From Siphonodentalium dalli (taxonomy: Eukaryota > Mollusca > Scaphopoda > Gadilida > Siphonodentaliidae): 64,000 bases of DNA. Location of the stretch: the NCBI GenBank assembly GCA_032622095.1, contig CP136069.1, forward strand, positions 15,112,450 through 15,176,449. The letters are read 5' to 3'. The position numbers and the translations under genes are program-made. Positions 37,711 through 49,362 of this stretch are shown here, in pieces. Positions within the stretch are counted from its first letter, which is position 1; each line of letters opens with the position of its first letter. The notes below the pieces were generated by a model. That model did not search any database, had not been told where the DNA came from, and saw only the letters and a list, made by a program, of their open reading frames with translations.

Positions 37711-38123
37711 TATTTGATAAAGGTATTAACTGGGTCAAGACAATTTTCTTATGCTGATATTTTCAAACTTAATGAGCGCGAACATTTTTGGAAATTGTAA
37801 ATCTATGGAATGCGATTCCCGTTGGGTATATATAGAGGGTTCGTGGTGATTGGCGGTGATTTATAGTGTGTCGTTGTGAATTTTGGTCGTATATATAGGG
37901 ATTTGGATATACATGCAACAACCATGTTGATAATATCATAGCGTTCGCTAATACTCTTCACTCAAGATTTCGGACTTTAGTTGGTCTTTCCAAATTTTTT
38001 GTTAGCTTTTTTTACCAACATGTTGCAATATTATGTCCCCTGTATCTGGATTCAGGTTCATCTATAATATCAGGAGTTTATATGACATAAGCATAACGAC
38101 CAATTATGTCGGCTGTCCCATTC

Positions 38124-38400
38124 GGTCAGGTGCATTAGGCCATCATAATATGACCAGCGCTGACTCAGTAGGTCAGGTGTATTAGGCCATCATAATATGA
38201 CCAGCGCTGACTCAGTAGGTCAGGTGTATTAGGCCATCATAATATGATCAGCGCTGACTCAGTAGGTCAGGTGTATTAGGCCATCATAATATGACCAGCG
38301 CTGACTCAGTAGGTCAGGTGCATTAGACCATCATAATATGACAAGCGCTGACTCAGTAGATCAGATGTATTAGGACATCATAATATGGCCAGCGCTGCCG
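38124..38400. repeat. 47-bp minisatellite, ~6 copies
   Basis: GGTCAGGTG recurs at 38,124, 38,171, 38,218 and onward with a 47-bp period; each unit has GGCCATCATAATATGACCAG and GCGCTGACTCAGTA. Confidence 0.93.
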
Positions 38401-39069
38401 AAGCTGGTTCTAATCTCGATAGACCCGGGATGTTACATGGGTTGTGTATCTGTGCAAGTTTGTCAGTTACTTTCCAAGGATCAGTATTTTCTACGTGCAG
38501 TTAAATGTTGTCCCGGTGAAATGAACCCTGTGCGCGGTCATTCCGCTTGTATATACCGTAAAACTGACAGCGTCCTGTTAAGTATAGGGGCTTGAAACGA
38601 TGATAAACTCAACCGAATTAACTATATAAACCAAACTAGAGCGTGTGATTTTATCAATCAATTCACCCATATTTTGGATCTGGGGGTATACATGTTAATT
38701 TAATAAAATTAAATACATATAAATTAATTGTTGGTGTAAACAAGAAATATAAAATGTGGAAAGCTATTTTAATATTGACAAACACATCATAAAGTTATTC
38801 TTTAGAAATTATGAAATAAATATGTACGGAAATGTATGCGTCTGATCACTGTCTTTTAATACCAGCCCAACCTCCTCGCTGGTCGTATAATAACGACACA
38901 CATGACCACTTGGAAATGTAAGATTAAAATGGTTAAATACATATTGTGGACTTATTTCATGGAATAAAAACAATCAATTAGTATCCACACACTATCCCAT
39001 CTGAAAGTATGTAGCAAAGGACTAAGATTGTCGAAAATTCCAATCACACCGACTGTACAATGTCAGAGA

Positions 39070-39340
39070 ACACAACGGTTAAACTACGCACAACGGTTAA
39101 ACTACGCACAATGGTTAAACTACGCACAGCGGTAACGGTTAAACTACGCACAATGGTTAAACTACGCACAACGGTTACGGTTAAACTACGCATACACAAC
39201 GGTAACGGTTAAACTACGCACAACGGTAACGGTTAAACGACGCACAACGGTAACGGTTAAACTACGCACAACGGTAACGGTTAAACGACGCACAACGGTA
39301 ACGGTTAAACTACGCACAATGGTTAAACTACGCACAAATG
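39070..39340. repeat. Short-unit array based on ACGGTTAAACTACGCACA
   Basis: ACGGTTAAACTACGCACA recurs with 18- to 26-bp spacing, with optional ACGGTA or TACACA insertions, giving a compound two-variant array. Confidence 0.9.
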
Positions 39341-40295
39341 TAAATATTGACTACTTTATTCAGGACGCATTATTGGGCATAAACATTACGACAATGATTG
39401 CGCCAATAATAGTCACTATATGTAATACGTTTATAACAATGACGCAGTTTTCTGACTATTTGGATATCAAATTTATGAAACTAACCTATTATTATGGCAT
39501 GACTATTTGTTATTCCGTCCGGGATCACCTCATTTGAGTGTTTCGCATCACTTTAAATTGTTCTGATAATTTTATTTCCCAATCAGTATTAAAAGTCTGA
39601 AATGTGTTGTATTTACATATAACAAAAGTCGAATATGTTTTTACTACGAATGTTTGGACTGAAATGGCTGTATCGATTGGAGAAATATCCAACGTTAGGG
39701 TGTCAGGATGGAAATTTCAAATAGTTCGAAGGCCTGAGGTGCCAGTTGGAGAATTCCAACCCAGTATGACTTGCAAATGGTCCATTCTGCACTTGGGAAT
39801 TTGGGTCTGCTTCAGTGAGATGCAGTTATAAATGTTAAGATGGATGCAACGGAAACATTTCTAGCCACGTCCCAGTGCCCACGGTAACACAGTTGGTCTA
39901 TGTTATAATATTGCTTGGTTAATACGACTGCAGGTGACGTTCATCTATACATATGGTGAGCAGTAGGCGCATATATCAGGATCCAATCCCCATTAGTCGC
40001 ATAATTATTAGTCCCGTGTCCTCAGTTTAGGTTAAAGATGCCCACTATGTCCGATATTTGACAACATAAACAACGTGCGTTCTATATAGAGGCTACCAGA
40101 AAAATATTAGACCGGACCAGTAAGCCATTAATATGAGGGTTTGGCTGACAGATATCCACTTTTGATTTCTCAAATGACAACGATCTCTGTTATGAAGAGC
40201 GTCCGTGATTCCGTCACCCATTACCAAAAACAAAGCGCTCTGAATATTGAGCTTTTGTGACCAATGTTCGACTTATTACTTATATATGTGATGTT

Positions 40296-43200
40296 GTGGA
40301 ATTTCGTATGTCTATGTAACATGTAATATGTGATTGCGATGTCTATGTAACATGTATTATGTGATTGCGATGTCAATGTAACATGTAATATGTTATTGCG
40401 ATGTCTATGTAACATGTATTATGTGATTGCGATGTCTATGTAACATGTAATATGTTATTGCGATGTCTATGTAACATGTACTATGTGATTGCGATGTCTA
40501 TGTAACATGTACTATGTGATTGCGATGTCTATGAACATGTAATATGTGATAGCGATGTCTATGTAACATGTAATATGTGATAGCGATGTCTATGTAACAT
40601 GTAATATGTGATAGCGATGTCTATGTAACATGTAATATGATGTCTATGTAACATGTAATATGTGATTTCGATGTCTATGTAACATGTAATATGTTATTGC
40701 GATGTATATGTAACATGTAATATGTTATTGCGATGTCTATGTAACATGTAATATGTGATTGCGATGTCTATGTAACATGTAATATGTTATTGCGATGTCT
40801 ATGTAATATGTAATATGTGAATGCGATGTCTATGTAACATGTACTATGTGATTGCGATGTCTATGTAACATGTAATATGTGATTGCGATGTCTATGTAAC
40901 ATGTAATATGTTATTGCGATTCCTATGTAACATGTAATATGTGATAGCGATGTCTATGTAACATGTAATATGTGATTGCGATGTCTATGTAACATGTAAT
41001 ATGTGATTGCGATGTCTATGTAACATGTAATATGTGATAGCGATGTCTATGTAACATGTAATATGTGATTGCGATGTCTATGTAACATGTAATATGGTAT
41101 TGCGATGCCTATGTAACATGTAATATGTGAATGCGATGTATATGTAACATGTACTATGTGATTGCGATGTCTATGTAACATGTAATATGTGATAGCGATG
41201 TCTATGTAATATGTAATATGTGAATGCGATGTATATGTAACATGTACTATGTGATTGCGATGTCTATGAAACATGTAATATGTGATTGCGATGTCTATGT
41301 AACATGTAATATGTTATTGCGATGCCTATGTAACATGTAATATGTGATAGCGATGTCTATGTAACATGTAATATGTGATTGCGATGTCTATGTAACATGT
41401 AATATGTGATTGCGATGTATATGTAACATGTAAGCCATTAATATGAGGGTTTGGCTGACAGATATCCACTTTTGATTTCTCAAATGACAACGATCTCTGT
41501 TATGAAGAGCGTCCGTGATTCCGTCACCCATTACCAAAAACAAAGCGCTCTGAATATTGAGCTTTTGTGACCAATGTTCGACTTATTACTTATATATGTG
41601 ATGTTGTGGAATTTCGTATGTCTATGTAACATGTAATATGTGATTGCGATGTCTATGTAACATGTATTATGTGATTGCGATGTCAATGTAACATGTAATA
41701 TGTTATTGCGATGTCTATGTAACATGTATTATGTGATTGCGATGTCTATGTAACATGTAATATGTTATTGCGATGTCTATGTAACATGTACTATGTGATT
41801 GCGATGTCTATGTAACATGTACTATGTGATTGCGATGTCTATGTAACATGTAATATGTGATAGCGATGTCTATGTAACATGTAATATGTGATAGCGATGT
41901 CTATGTAACATGTAATATGTGATAGCGATGTCTATGTAACATGTAATATGATGTCTATGTAACATGTAATATGTGATTTCGATGTCTATGTAACATGTAA
42001 TATGTTATTGCGATGTCTATGTAACATGTAATATGTTATTGCGATGTCTATGTAACATGTACTATGTGATTGCGATGTCTATGTAACATGTAATATGTTA
42101 TTGCGATGTCAATGTAATATGTAATATGTGAATGCGATGTCTATGTAACATGTACTATGTGATTGCGATGTCTATGTAACATGTAATATGTGATTGCGAT
42201 GTCTATGTAACATGTAATATGTTATTGCGATTCCTATGTAACATGTAATATGTGATAGCGATGTCTATGTAACATGTAATATGTGATTGCGATGTCTATG
42301 TAACATGTAATATGTGATTGCGATGTCTATGTAACATGTAATATGTGATAGCGATGTCTATGTAACATGTAATATGTGATTGCGATGTCTATGTAACATG
42401 TAATATGGTATTGCGATGCCTATGTAACATGTAATATGTGAATGCGATGTCTATGTAACATGTACTATGTGATTGCGATGTCTATGTAACATGTAATATG
42501 TGATAGCGATGTCTATGTAATATGTAATATGTGAATGCGATGTATATGTAACATGTACTATGTGATTGCGATGTCTATGAAACATGTAATATGTGATTGC
42601 GATGTCTATGTAACATGTAATATGTTATTGCGATGCCTATGTAACATGTAATATGTGATAGCGATGTCTATGTAACATGTAATATGTGATTGCGATGTCT
42701 ATGTAACATGTAATATGTGATTGCGATGTATATGTAACATGTAATATGTGATAGCGATGTCTATGTAACATGTAATATGTGATTGCGATGTCTATGTAAC
42801 ATGTAATATGTTATTGCGATGCCTATGTAACATGTAATATGTGAATGCGATGTCTATGTAACATGTACTATGTGATTGCGATGTCTATGTAACATGTAAT
42901 ATGTTATTGCGATGCCTATGTAACATGTAATATGTGAATGCGATGTCTATGTAACATGTAATATGTGAATGCGATGTCTATGTAACATGTAATATGTGAT
43001 TGCGGTGTCTATGTAACATGTAATATGTTATTGCGATGTCTATGTAACATGTAATATGTTATTGCGATGTCTATGTAACATGTATTATGTGATTGCGATG
43101 TCTATGTAACATGTAATATGTGATTGCGATGTCTATGTAACATGTAATATGTGAATGCGATGTCTATGTAACATGTACTATGTGATTGCGATGTCTATGT

Positions 43201-44840
43201 AACATGTAATATGTGATTGCGATGTCTATGTAACATGTAATATGTTATTGTGATGTCTATGTAACATGTACTATGTGATTGCGATGTCTATGTTACATGT
43301 AATATGTGATTGCGATGTCTATGTAACATGTAATATGTTATTGCGATGTCTATGTAATATGTAATATGTTATTGCGATGTCTATGTAACATGTACTATGT
43401 GATTGCGATGTCTATGTAACATGTAATATGTTATTGCGATGTCTATGTAATATGTAATATGTTATTGCGATGTCTATGTAACATGTAATATGTTACTGCG
43501 ATGTCTATGTAACATGTAATATGCTATTGCGATGTCTATGTAATATGTAATATGTGATTGCGATGTCTATGTAACATGTAATATGTGATAGCGATATATA
43601 TGTAATATGTGATTGCGATGTCTATGTGACATGTAATATGTGATTGCGATGTCTATGTAACATGTAATATGTTATTGCGATGTCTATGTAATATGTAATA
43701 TGTGATTGCGATGTCTATGTAACATGTAATATGTGATAGCGATGTATATGTAATATGTGATTGCGATGTCTATGTAGCATGTAATATGTGATAGCGATGT
43801 CTATGTAACATGTAATATGTGATTGCGATGTCTATGTAACATGTAATATGTGATAGCGATGTCTATGTAACATGTAATATGTGATTGCGATGTCTATGTA
43901 ACATGTAATATGTGATTGCGATGTCTATGTAACATGTAATATGTGATTGCGATGTCTATGTAACATGTAATATGTGATTGCGATGTCTATGTAACATGTA
44001 ATATGTTATTGCGATGTCTATGTAACATGTAATATGTGATTGTGATGTATATGTAACATGTACTATGTGATTACGATGTCTATGTAACATGTAATATGTT
44101 ATTGCAATGTCTATGTAACATGTAATACTAGTATGTTATTGCAATGTCTATGTAACATGTAATACTAGTATGTGATTGCGATGTCTATGTAACATGTAAT
44201 ATGTGATTGTGATGTCTATGTAACATGTAATATGTGATTGTGATGTCTATGTAACATGTAATATGTTATTGCGATGTCTATGTAGCATGTAATATGTGAT
44301 TGCGATGTCTATGTAACATGTAATGTGTGATTGCGATGTCTATGTAACATGTAATGTGTGATTGTGATGTCTATGTAACATGTACTATGTGATTGCGATG
44401 TATATGTAACATGTAATATGTGATTGCGATGTCTATGTGACATGTAATATGTGATAGCGATGTCTATGTGTTATATGTAATATGTGATTGCGATGTCTAT
44501 GTAACATGTAATATGATGTCTATGTAACATGTAATATGTTATTTTGATGTCTATGTACCATGTAATATGTGATTGCGATGTCTATGTAACATGTAATATG
44601 TGATTGCTATGTCTATGTAACATGTAATATGTGATTGCGATGTCTATGTAACATGTAATGTGATGTATATATAACATGTAATATGTTATTTTGATGTCTA
44701 TGTAACATGTGATATGTGATTGCGATGTCTATGTAACATGTAATATGTGATTGCTATGTCTATGTAACATGTAATATGTTATTTCGATGTCTATGTAACA
44801 TGTAATATGTGATTGCGATGTCTATGTAATATGCGATTGC
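40296..44840. repeat. 31-bp satellite, ~140 copies, with 1.31-kb internal duplication
   Basis: About 4.5 kb of a 31-bp unit (GATGTCTATGTAACATGTAA then TATGTGATTGC) with many point variants. A nonrepeat block of about 180 bp starting TAAGCCATTAATATGAGGGT occurs at 40,121 and again at 41,431, so the first 1,310 bp, including about 36 satellite units, is duplicated in tandem. The second junction lies inside a unit (ACATGTAA), as expected for unequal exchange. Small differences between the copies (for example CTATGAACATG at 40,528 against CTATGTAACATG later) argue against a pure assembly duplicate. Confidence 0.95.
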
Positions 44841-44931
44841 AAATATATATTTCATTTTTATGTTGTCCGGTAAGCGGCAAATACTAACTCTGAAATTGTA
44901 ATAGGTATGCAATCGGACCCAGCAAGTTTAA

Positions 44932-45781
44932 CCATGCGGAGAGCTGCGCTGGTGCAGTATTAAACATCATGTGCCAGTGCATTCTCTTATATATGCGAGT
45001 CTCCCATATAGGGGGCCTTGTATATATAATCGAATGCATTTGCTTACAAGATCAAGGTAAATATTGTCAGCCCAATGCATTCTTTTCACCTAATGCGCAT
45101 AAGATTGTCCACTTATAAATGGTCGTTTATAAATGGACAATCCGACCACGCGTGGCACGCGAGCATGCGACTGTCCACTAAATCACGACATATATACATG
45201 TAGATAATCGTGCATGTTAGCTTCATATTAAATCTGAAGGATAATAACTCTATAAAGAATGTACCTTTAATAAATGACGGAGATTTGTATGAGAAATTTG
45301 CAACACCACAACAGATAAACTTTTGTGAAATATAAGTCAAATTCTTCCCTTGGGTGGGTGGGTTTGGGGAAGGTTTGGGGTATACGCTCTTTAAAAACAC
45401 TTCGGATATTTCCGTTATTTCGTCAAAAACTCTTCTTCAAATATCTCCGTTATTTCGTCAAAAACATTTCTTCTCATACAAATCACCGTCATTTAGCAAA
45501 TTAACATTATTTATAGAGTTATTGCCCTTCATGCAGGATTAACAAAACATGTCTTCATTTAGTGGACAATCCCAAGCTCGCGTGCCACGCGTGGTTGGAT
45601 TGTCCATTCATTAATGACCATTTTAGGTACCGATTGTCCATTTATAAGTGGACAATCCTTGAAGAATTGCCTGATTCTTTTATATATGCGAGGCGTCCTA
45701 TATACGTGACTCGCATATATAAGAGAATGCATTGGCACAGGGTTTTTCGCAAAATTTCATGAAGCTTAATTCATGGAATGG
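44932..45781. mobile_element. piggyBac-like MITE, copy 3, interrupted
   Basis: The left flank is TTAA (44,928-44,931) and the right flank is TCAA (45,782-45,785). The sequence matches copy 1 (CATGTGCCAGTGCATTCTC, TATATATGCGAGTCTCCCAT, AAGGTAAATATTGT) up to 45,086. It resumes at 45,674 with TTCTTTTATATATGCGAGGC through GCATTGGCACAGGGTTTTTC to the end. The 587 bp in between is a separate hAT-like element. Confidence 0.8.
45087..45673. mobile_element. hAT-like MITE nested in piggyBac-like copy 3
   Basis: The element is flanked by an exact 8-bp duplication ATTCTTTT (45,079-45,086 and 45,674-45,681), the hAT signature. The ends are CACCTAATGC and, inverted, CAGGCAATTC, followed by strongly matching arms (GATTGTCCACTTATAAATGG facing its inverse at 45,638-45,657) and an inner pair around CCACGCGTGGCACGCGAGC / GCTCGCGTGCCACGCGTGG. 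The interior shows short repeats (ATATTTCCGTTATTTCGTCA). No transposase is present. Confidence 0.8.
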
Positions 45782-46201
45782 TCAAACATATTTTATTGTA
45801 TGTATATATTCCTGCCACATAAAATTGGCACAAACTCATATTGAAATGGCGGTCGATCCAGTCTGTTCTCTCGAAAATAGGTTCATATTGAACGTATTTC
45901 AAAACCCCAAATGTGCCAATACGGGTACATATAACTCTTAAGGCTATCAGAACTGGTTGATTATTTATATATAACAAAGTCAATAATGTTCAATCATCGG
46001 TATCTGGGTTTCTCTTCCTGTCGTCTGCTTGGGTTGGGATCTTCTTCCGTCTTCATAGGTTGGATGTATCTGCTTGTCTTCTACTCGGTTGAGTTCCGGT
46101 TGAGTTTATCTTCCTGTCGTCTCATGTTCTTCTTCCGCCGGCGCATCAGTGAGATGTTGTTAGGATCACAAGATCATCGTGTTTACCTTGTATCTTCATC
46201 C

Positions 46202-46659
46202 ATCCTTCTAGCTGCTTTTCTCTGGCGTCCGAGAATTCGTTGTTACTATCGGGTAGCTGGTTAGAACTGTCTTTTCATGTCGGTCTGCTTCTTCCTAAAA
46301 TACCCAGTGTCTGCTAATGACGGCCATGTGTATTTTCACGGCGCGTCGGTTCATCGTACTTAGGGTAATTGAGTTATCGTCATCTCCCCATGGGTCCTAT
46401 TAACTCTCCTGGTTTCAGTAGCTTTCTAGGCGATACATCTGGTCTTGCTAATCCTCAAGACCGTGTTCTGTTTACTCCATAAATCATTTCCCTATGTTAT
46501 TGCATGGACGCTCGCTAATTCGATTTGGTGCTCAGTACTTGCGATCTAGATGTGGTCAACAGCGACGCTGATATGTGTGGTAATCGAGCGCCCCTCTGAC
46601 AGAGATTTCCTATCTTCTTCCCGGGTTGAAAGTTATGTCCCTGTGGTTGTCTTGGCACA
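46202..46659 (-). mobile_element. 458-bp terminal direct repeat (3' LTR if read on minus strand)
   Basis: By eye identical over 458 bp to 48,768-49,225. Read on the minus strand it begins TGTGCCAAGACAACCACAGG, so it has the TG start expected of an LTR. It ends ..CTAGAAGGAT instead of CA. Identity of the two repeats suggests a recent insertion or ongoing gene conversion. The outer flank (46,000-46,200) is GC-richer with repeated CTTCCTGTCGTCT and of unknown origin. Confidence 0.8.
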
Positions 46660-46677
46660 TTACTCCTTCACTTTTTC
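46660..46677 (-). promoter_or_regulatory. Candidate polypurine tract
   Basis: The minus strand reads GAAAAAGTGAAGGAGTAA immediately before the TGTG start of the repeat, with 16 purines of 18. This is the position and composition of the plus-strand primer site of retroelements. It begins 3 bp after the stop codon of the sense ORF. Confidence 0.6.
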
Positions 46678-46680
46678 GAT

Positions 46681-47202
46681 TTAAAGTTGATCTTGAAATC
46701 GCAAGTCCAATACGTTGCTGCGTAGCAGGTTGATGATTCGTCGGAGTAGTTCGCAACAGCGGCATCGGTGAATGAGAGGCCTCTGTTGTTCGTATGTCCG
46801 TCGGTGTCGTTGGTACGGCTGCTGTCGTGCTCTAGCGTAGGTTCGCTGGCGAGTCTGGATCGGCTGTCGGTGTTCGTTCGTGAAGTAGTACCAATCGGGG
46901 TCGATGTCGATGAGTGCATCTTCAGATTCTCTGGGCGGGCTGTAAGGCGGGGGAGGTGACTGCATCGCGTAATATCGTCTATGCTCGTTGTAAGGCTGTA
47001 CCCATGGCTGGTTGTAGGATGTGGGTGACTGCATGCGCGGCATCATGTCGAGGTAGCTTTCATGCGGCCGCCTGCTGGTGGATGGTCGTGCATCTGAATT
47101 GGGTGTCATATCGTCATCATCGGATGTCGAGGTATTTTCGTCCTCAATGTCCGAGTATGGGGGTAGGTTCTGACAACTGGTCGACCCTTGTTCCACCGCC
47201 AT
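46681..47202 (-). CDS. Sense ORF of the LTR-type element, PPPY-containing, unknown family
   Basis: A 173-residue ORF on the strand in which the element reads as an LTR retroelement. Order of features: an acidic Ser/Asp N-terminal region with a casein-kinase-like STSDDDDM cluster near residues 30-40; a Tyr/Pro-rich centre including SPPPPYSPP (a PPxY motif of the kind that recruits NEDD4-type ligases in viral late domains and in cellular adaptors); then an Arg/Gln-rich basic stretch and a Cys cluster HRCRCCELL before a hydrophobic IINLL. No signal peptide or protease/RT motif is present. Its stop nearly abuts the purine tract, the usual place for the last ORF of a retroelement. Its start is 49 bp from a divergent ORF. 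Function is not recognised. Confidence 0.55.
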   Translation of the reverse strand: MAVEQGSTSCQNLPPYSDIEDENTSTSDDDDMTPNSDARPSTSRRPHESYLDMMPRMQSPTSYNQPWVQPYNEHRRYYAMQSPPPPYSPPRESEDALIDIDPDWYYFTNEHRQPIQTRQRTYARARQQPYQRHRRTYEQQRPLIHRCRCCELLRRIINLLRSNVLDLRFQDQL

Positions 47203-47251
47203 GGTCAGCCTGTAATACTCAAACGGATATTTGTGTGAGGTTTGAGAACAA

Positions 47252-47803
47252 ATGACACAGTCAGTATACTCAATGGTTACTTTTCCAATTTATCGGTATC
47301 GCTTGAGGGTCGTCAGATCGGCCCAATACGAAAATGGAATTTACAACGTGGGTGGGTCTTCTGGCGATGAAACAGAACCATTACCAGATGATGTAATCGC
47401 TCGATATCGGAGACAATGTTCGGACTCCGATGACGAAGATGTCCCTTTAAGCGAGCTTAAGATGCGCTTACAGCGTAGGAAAACGCGACTCGCGCGCTCA
47501 GAGCCGCTACAAAACCCTGACTCGTCCATGGACGAGAGACCAGATCCGAGTGCCAAGGCACGACGCGCTCCAGCGCCTCGTCGACACGGGCGCAAAGTAA
47601 CAAAGATGTTTACGAGTGATGACAGCTCAGAGGATGAGTTAATGGAAGTGGCCGCCATTGAACAAACCCCTCGTGAAGGTAGGCCCGTACCGGCCCCTCG
47701 CAAGTGTAAGCAGCTCATGAATGGAGCGAGCAGCAACTTAATAGGCAAACCGTTGTTTCAAGCCCTGCTATCAGCGATAATAATAGAGTGCTCGAAACAG
47801 TGA
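47252..47803 (+). CDS. Antisense ORF 1 within the LTR-type element, acidic/basic protein of unknown family
   Basis: A 183-residue ORF divergent from the 173-residue ORF with a short gap. Features: two acidic serine clusters (CSDSDDEDVPLSEL and TSDDSSEDELMEV) and two similar basic proline motifs (RRAPAPRRHGRKV and RPVPAPRKCKQL) that resemble SH3-type ligands. No transmembrane segment is evident. AATAAA occurs at 47,821-47,826, 18 bp past the stop. The overlapping minus-strand frame is judged a shadow because its composition is Ser/Leu-rich without any pattern. Composition and layout resemble small regulatory proteins of viruses, but homology is not claimed. Confidence 0.5.
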   Translation: MTQSVYSMVTFPIYRYRLRVVRSAQYENGIYNVGGSSGDETEPLPDDVIARYRRQCSDSDDEDVPLSELKMRLQRRKTRLARSEPLQNPDSSMDERPDPSAKARRAPAPRRHGRKVTKMFTSDDSSEDELMEVAAIEQTPREGRPVPAPRKCKQLMNGASSNLIGKPLFQALLSAIIIECSKQ

Positions 47804-48170
47804 CCTGGGGTCCATTACAGAATAAATGAGACCCCACTTTTAACTGTCTTATTGATGACTGATGAGTCTAACCTGGCTTCGTAAATGTTGAAAATAGTTA
47901 GCCCGACGCCCCAGACCGAATCGCGAATAAATAGTCATGTTCGGATCAATGACAGGTCGCGCGCCCCATGAAACCCGGCACGTGCGCATGGCGATTTAAT
48001 AAATAAAGCTTTGAACTTTGCAATCGCGCACCGAGAGATAACGAGCACCACGGCGACGTGCACGCCGCCACCCTTAGGGTTACTACGTTTGAGCGCACCC
48101 CGCTCAAATAAACACGATCGAAAATATGCTCACGACTGACTTAGTGAACGAAAAAGTATTACCCCAATGA

Positions 48171-48461
48171 ATGGTAGAGATGGCCAGGGTGGTATTTTGC
48201 CCTAGTAACGTAGTTACAGTAGTAATTTTCATTATCTTGACCCACCGATTCTGGTGGAAATTTGTTAAACATCAGTTGCCAAGGTTAGCCATTATGTATA
48301 GTAAGCAGTTAGACCAGCGACCTGAGGATATCCTGAATGCCGTGTTCAAAGAACCCATCGACGAAGCAATGGAGACGGATGCACCAAAGCCGTCTGTGCT
48401 ATTCCGGGACAACACTCAGGAACGCCTACATGTATATCCAATTATAGCCGTCAGAGGCTGA
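48171..48461 (+). CDS. Antisense ORF 2 within the LTR-type element, small membrane protein
   Basis: A 96-residue ORF. Residues about 8-25 (VFCPSNVVTVVIFIILTH) form one hydrophobic segment, probably a signal anchor, followed by a basic RFWWKFVKHQLPRLA and an acidic, Pro-containing tail (EEP-type residues, METDAPKPS). Polyadenylation-like AATAAA strings lie at 47,926, 47,998 and 48,002, upstream of this ORF, so it would need its own promoter within 48,010-48,170, which is GC-rich. No family is recognised. It could also be a chance ORF. Confidence 0.4.
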   Translation: MVEMARVVFCPSNVVTVVIFIILTHRFWWKFVKHQLPRLAIMYSKQLDQRPEDILNAVFKEPIDEAMETDAPKPSVLFRDNTQERLHVYPIIAVRG

Positions 48462-48753
48462 CCACATCTGTGGCGGATTTGGATTAGTATTAATTATGTA
48501 TCGTATATTAATGTATTCCGAATTTCCTTCGTAATTATTGTTGCGCGGATATCAGAATCATTTGCATGTATATAGACATTTATGCATTTCATATATTTCA
48601 AATATTAATTGTTGCATAACGATGTCCAGGGTATTATAGTTGTATAATCATCAGAATGATTATAGCAAGCGTTGAATAGGGACTATAAATCCCGACATTC
48701 GGTCATAAGTTTTGATGATTGAAATCAATCACCCCGACTTATCTTGTGTTTAA

Positions 48754-48767
48754 CTGTTCGTCAACCA
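48754..48767 (-). promoter_or_regulatory. Candidate primer-binding site
   Basis: Directly next to the inner edge of the repeat the minus strand reads TGGTTGACGAACAG. LTR elements usually carry a TGG-starting site here, complementary to the CCA end of a tRNA. I could not match it to a particular tRNA. Confidence 0.4.
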
Positions 48768-49225
48768 ATCCTTCTAGCTGCTTTTCTCTGGCGTCCGAGA
48801 ATTCGTTGTTACTATCGGGTAGCTGGTTAGAACTGTCTTTTCATGTCGGTCTGCTTCTTCCTAAAATACCCAGTGTCTGCTAATGACGGCCATGTGTATT
48901 TTCACGGCGCGTCGGTTCATCGTACTTAGGGTAATTGAGTTATCGTCATCTCCCCATGGGTCCTATTAACTCTCCTGGTTTCAGTAGCTTTCTAGGCGAT
49001 ACATCTGGTCTTGCTAATCCTCAAGACCGTGTTCTGTTTACTCCATAAATCATTTCCCTATGTTATTGCATGGACGCTCGCTAATTCGATTTGGTGCTCA
49101 GTACTTGCGATCTAGATGTGGTCAACAGCGACGCTGATATGTGTGGTAATCGAGCGCCCCTCTGACAGAGATTTCCTATCTTCTTCCCGGGTTGAAAGTT
49201 ATGTCCCTGTGGTTGTCTTGGCACA
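48768..49225 (-). mobile_element. 458-bp terminal direct repeat (5' LTR if read on minus strand)
   Basis: This is the second copy of the 458-bp repeat, equal in length and sequence to 46,202-46,659. The inner 2.1 kb between the repeats lacks any gag, protease, reverse transcriptase or integrase, so the element is non-autonomous. No matching short target duplication was found at the outer edges (TATTTG before, GGATGA after, minus strand). Confidence 0.8.
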
Positions 49226-49362
49226 CAAATACGCCAATATATGTCATATTGGAATCTGAATTACGCTCTATATGAACGTAAATTTGGCACGAAAACAGTT
49301 TTATACATGAATAGTGCGCAATTCAGATTCCAATAACGCCAATATGGGCGTATTTGCGTTTT
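49226..49362. repeat. Hairpin-type MITE fragment beside the 5' LTR
   Basis: CAAATACGCC and ATTGGAATCTGAATTACGC at the left are inverted at the right (GCGCAATTCAGATTCCAAT, GGGCGTATTTG). The left end touches the 458-bp repeat exactly, suggesting that the LTR-type element inserted at or into this element. Confidence 0.6.

Noticed and set aside
45986-46264. 92-codon plus ORF overlapping the left 458-bp repeat
   Set aside because: It crosses the repeat boundary, is built from CTTCCTGTCGTCT-like repeats and lacks any pattern.
47341-47748. 135-codon minus-strand ORF in the LTR-type element
   Set aside because: It lies opposite the better-patterned 183-codon plus ORF and shows only Ser/Leu-rich shadow composition.
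46174-49231. Target-site duplication for the LTR-type element
   Set aside because: Bases outside the two repeats (TATTTG and GGATGA on the minus strand) do not match, so no duplication is claimed.
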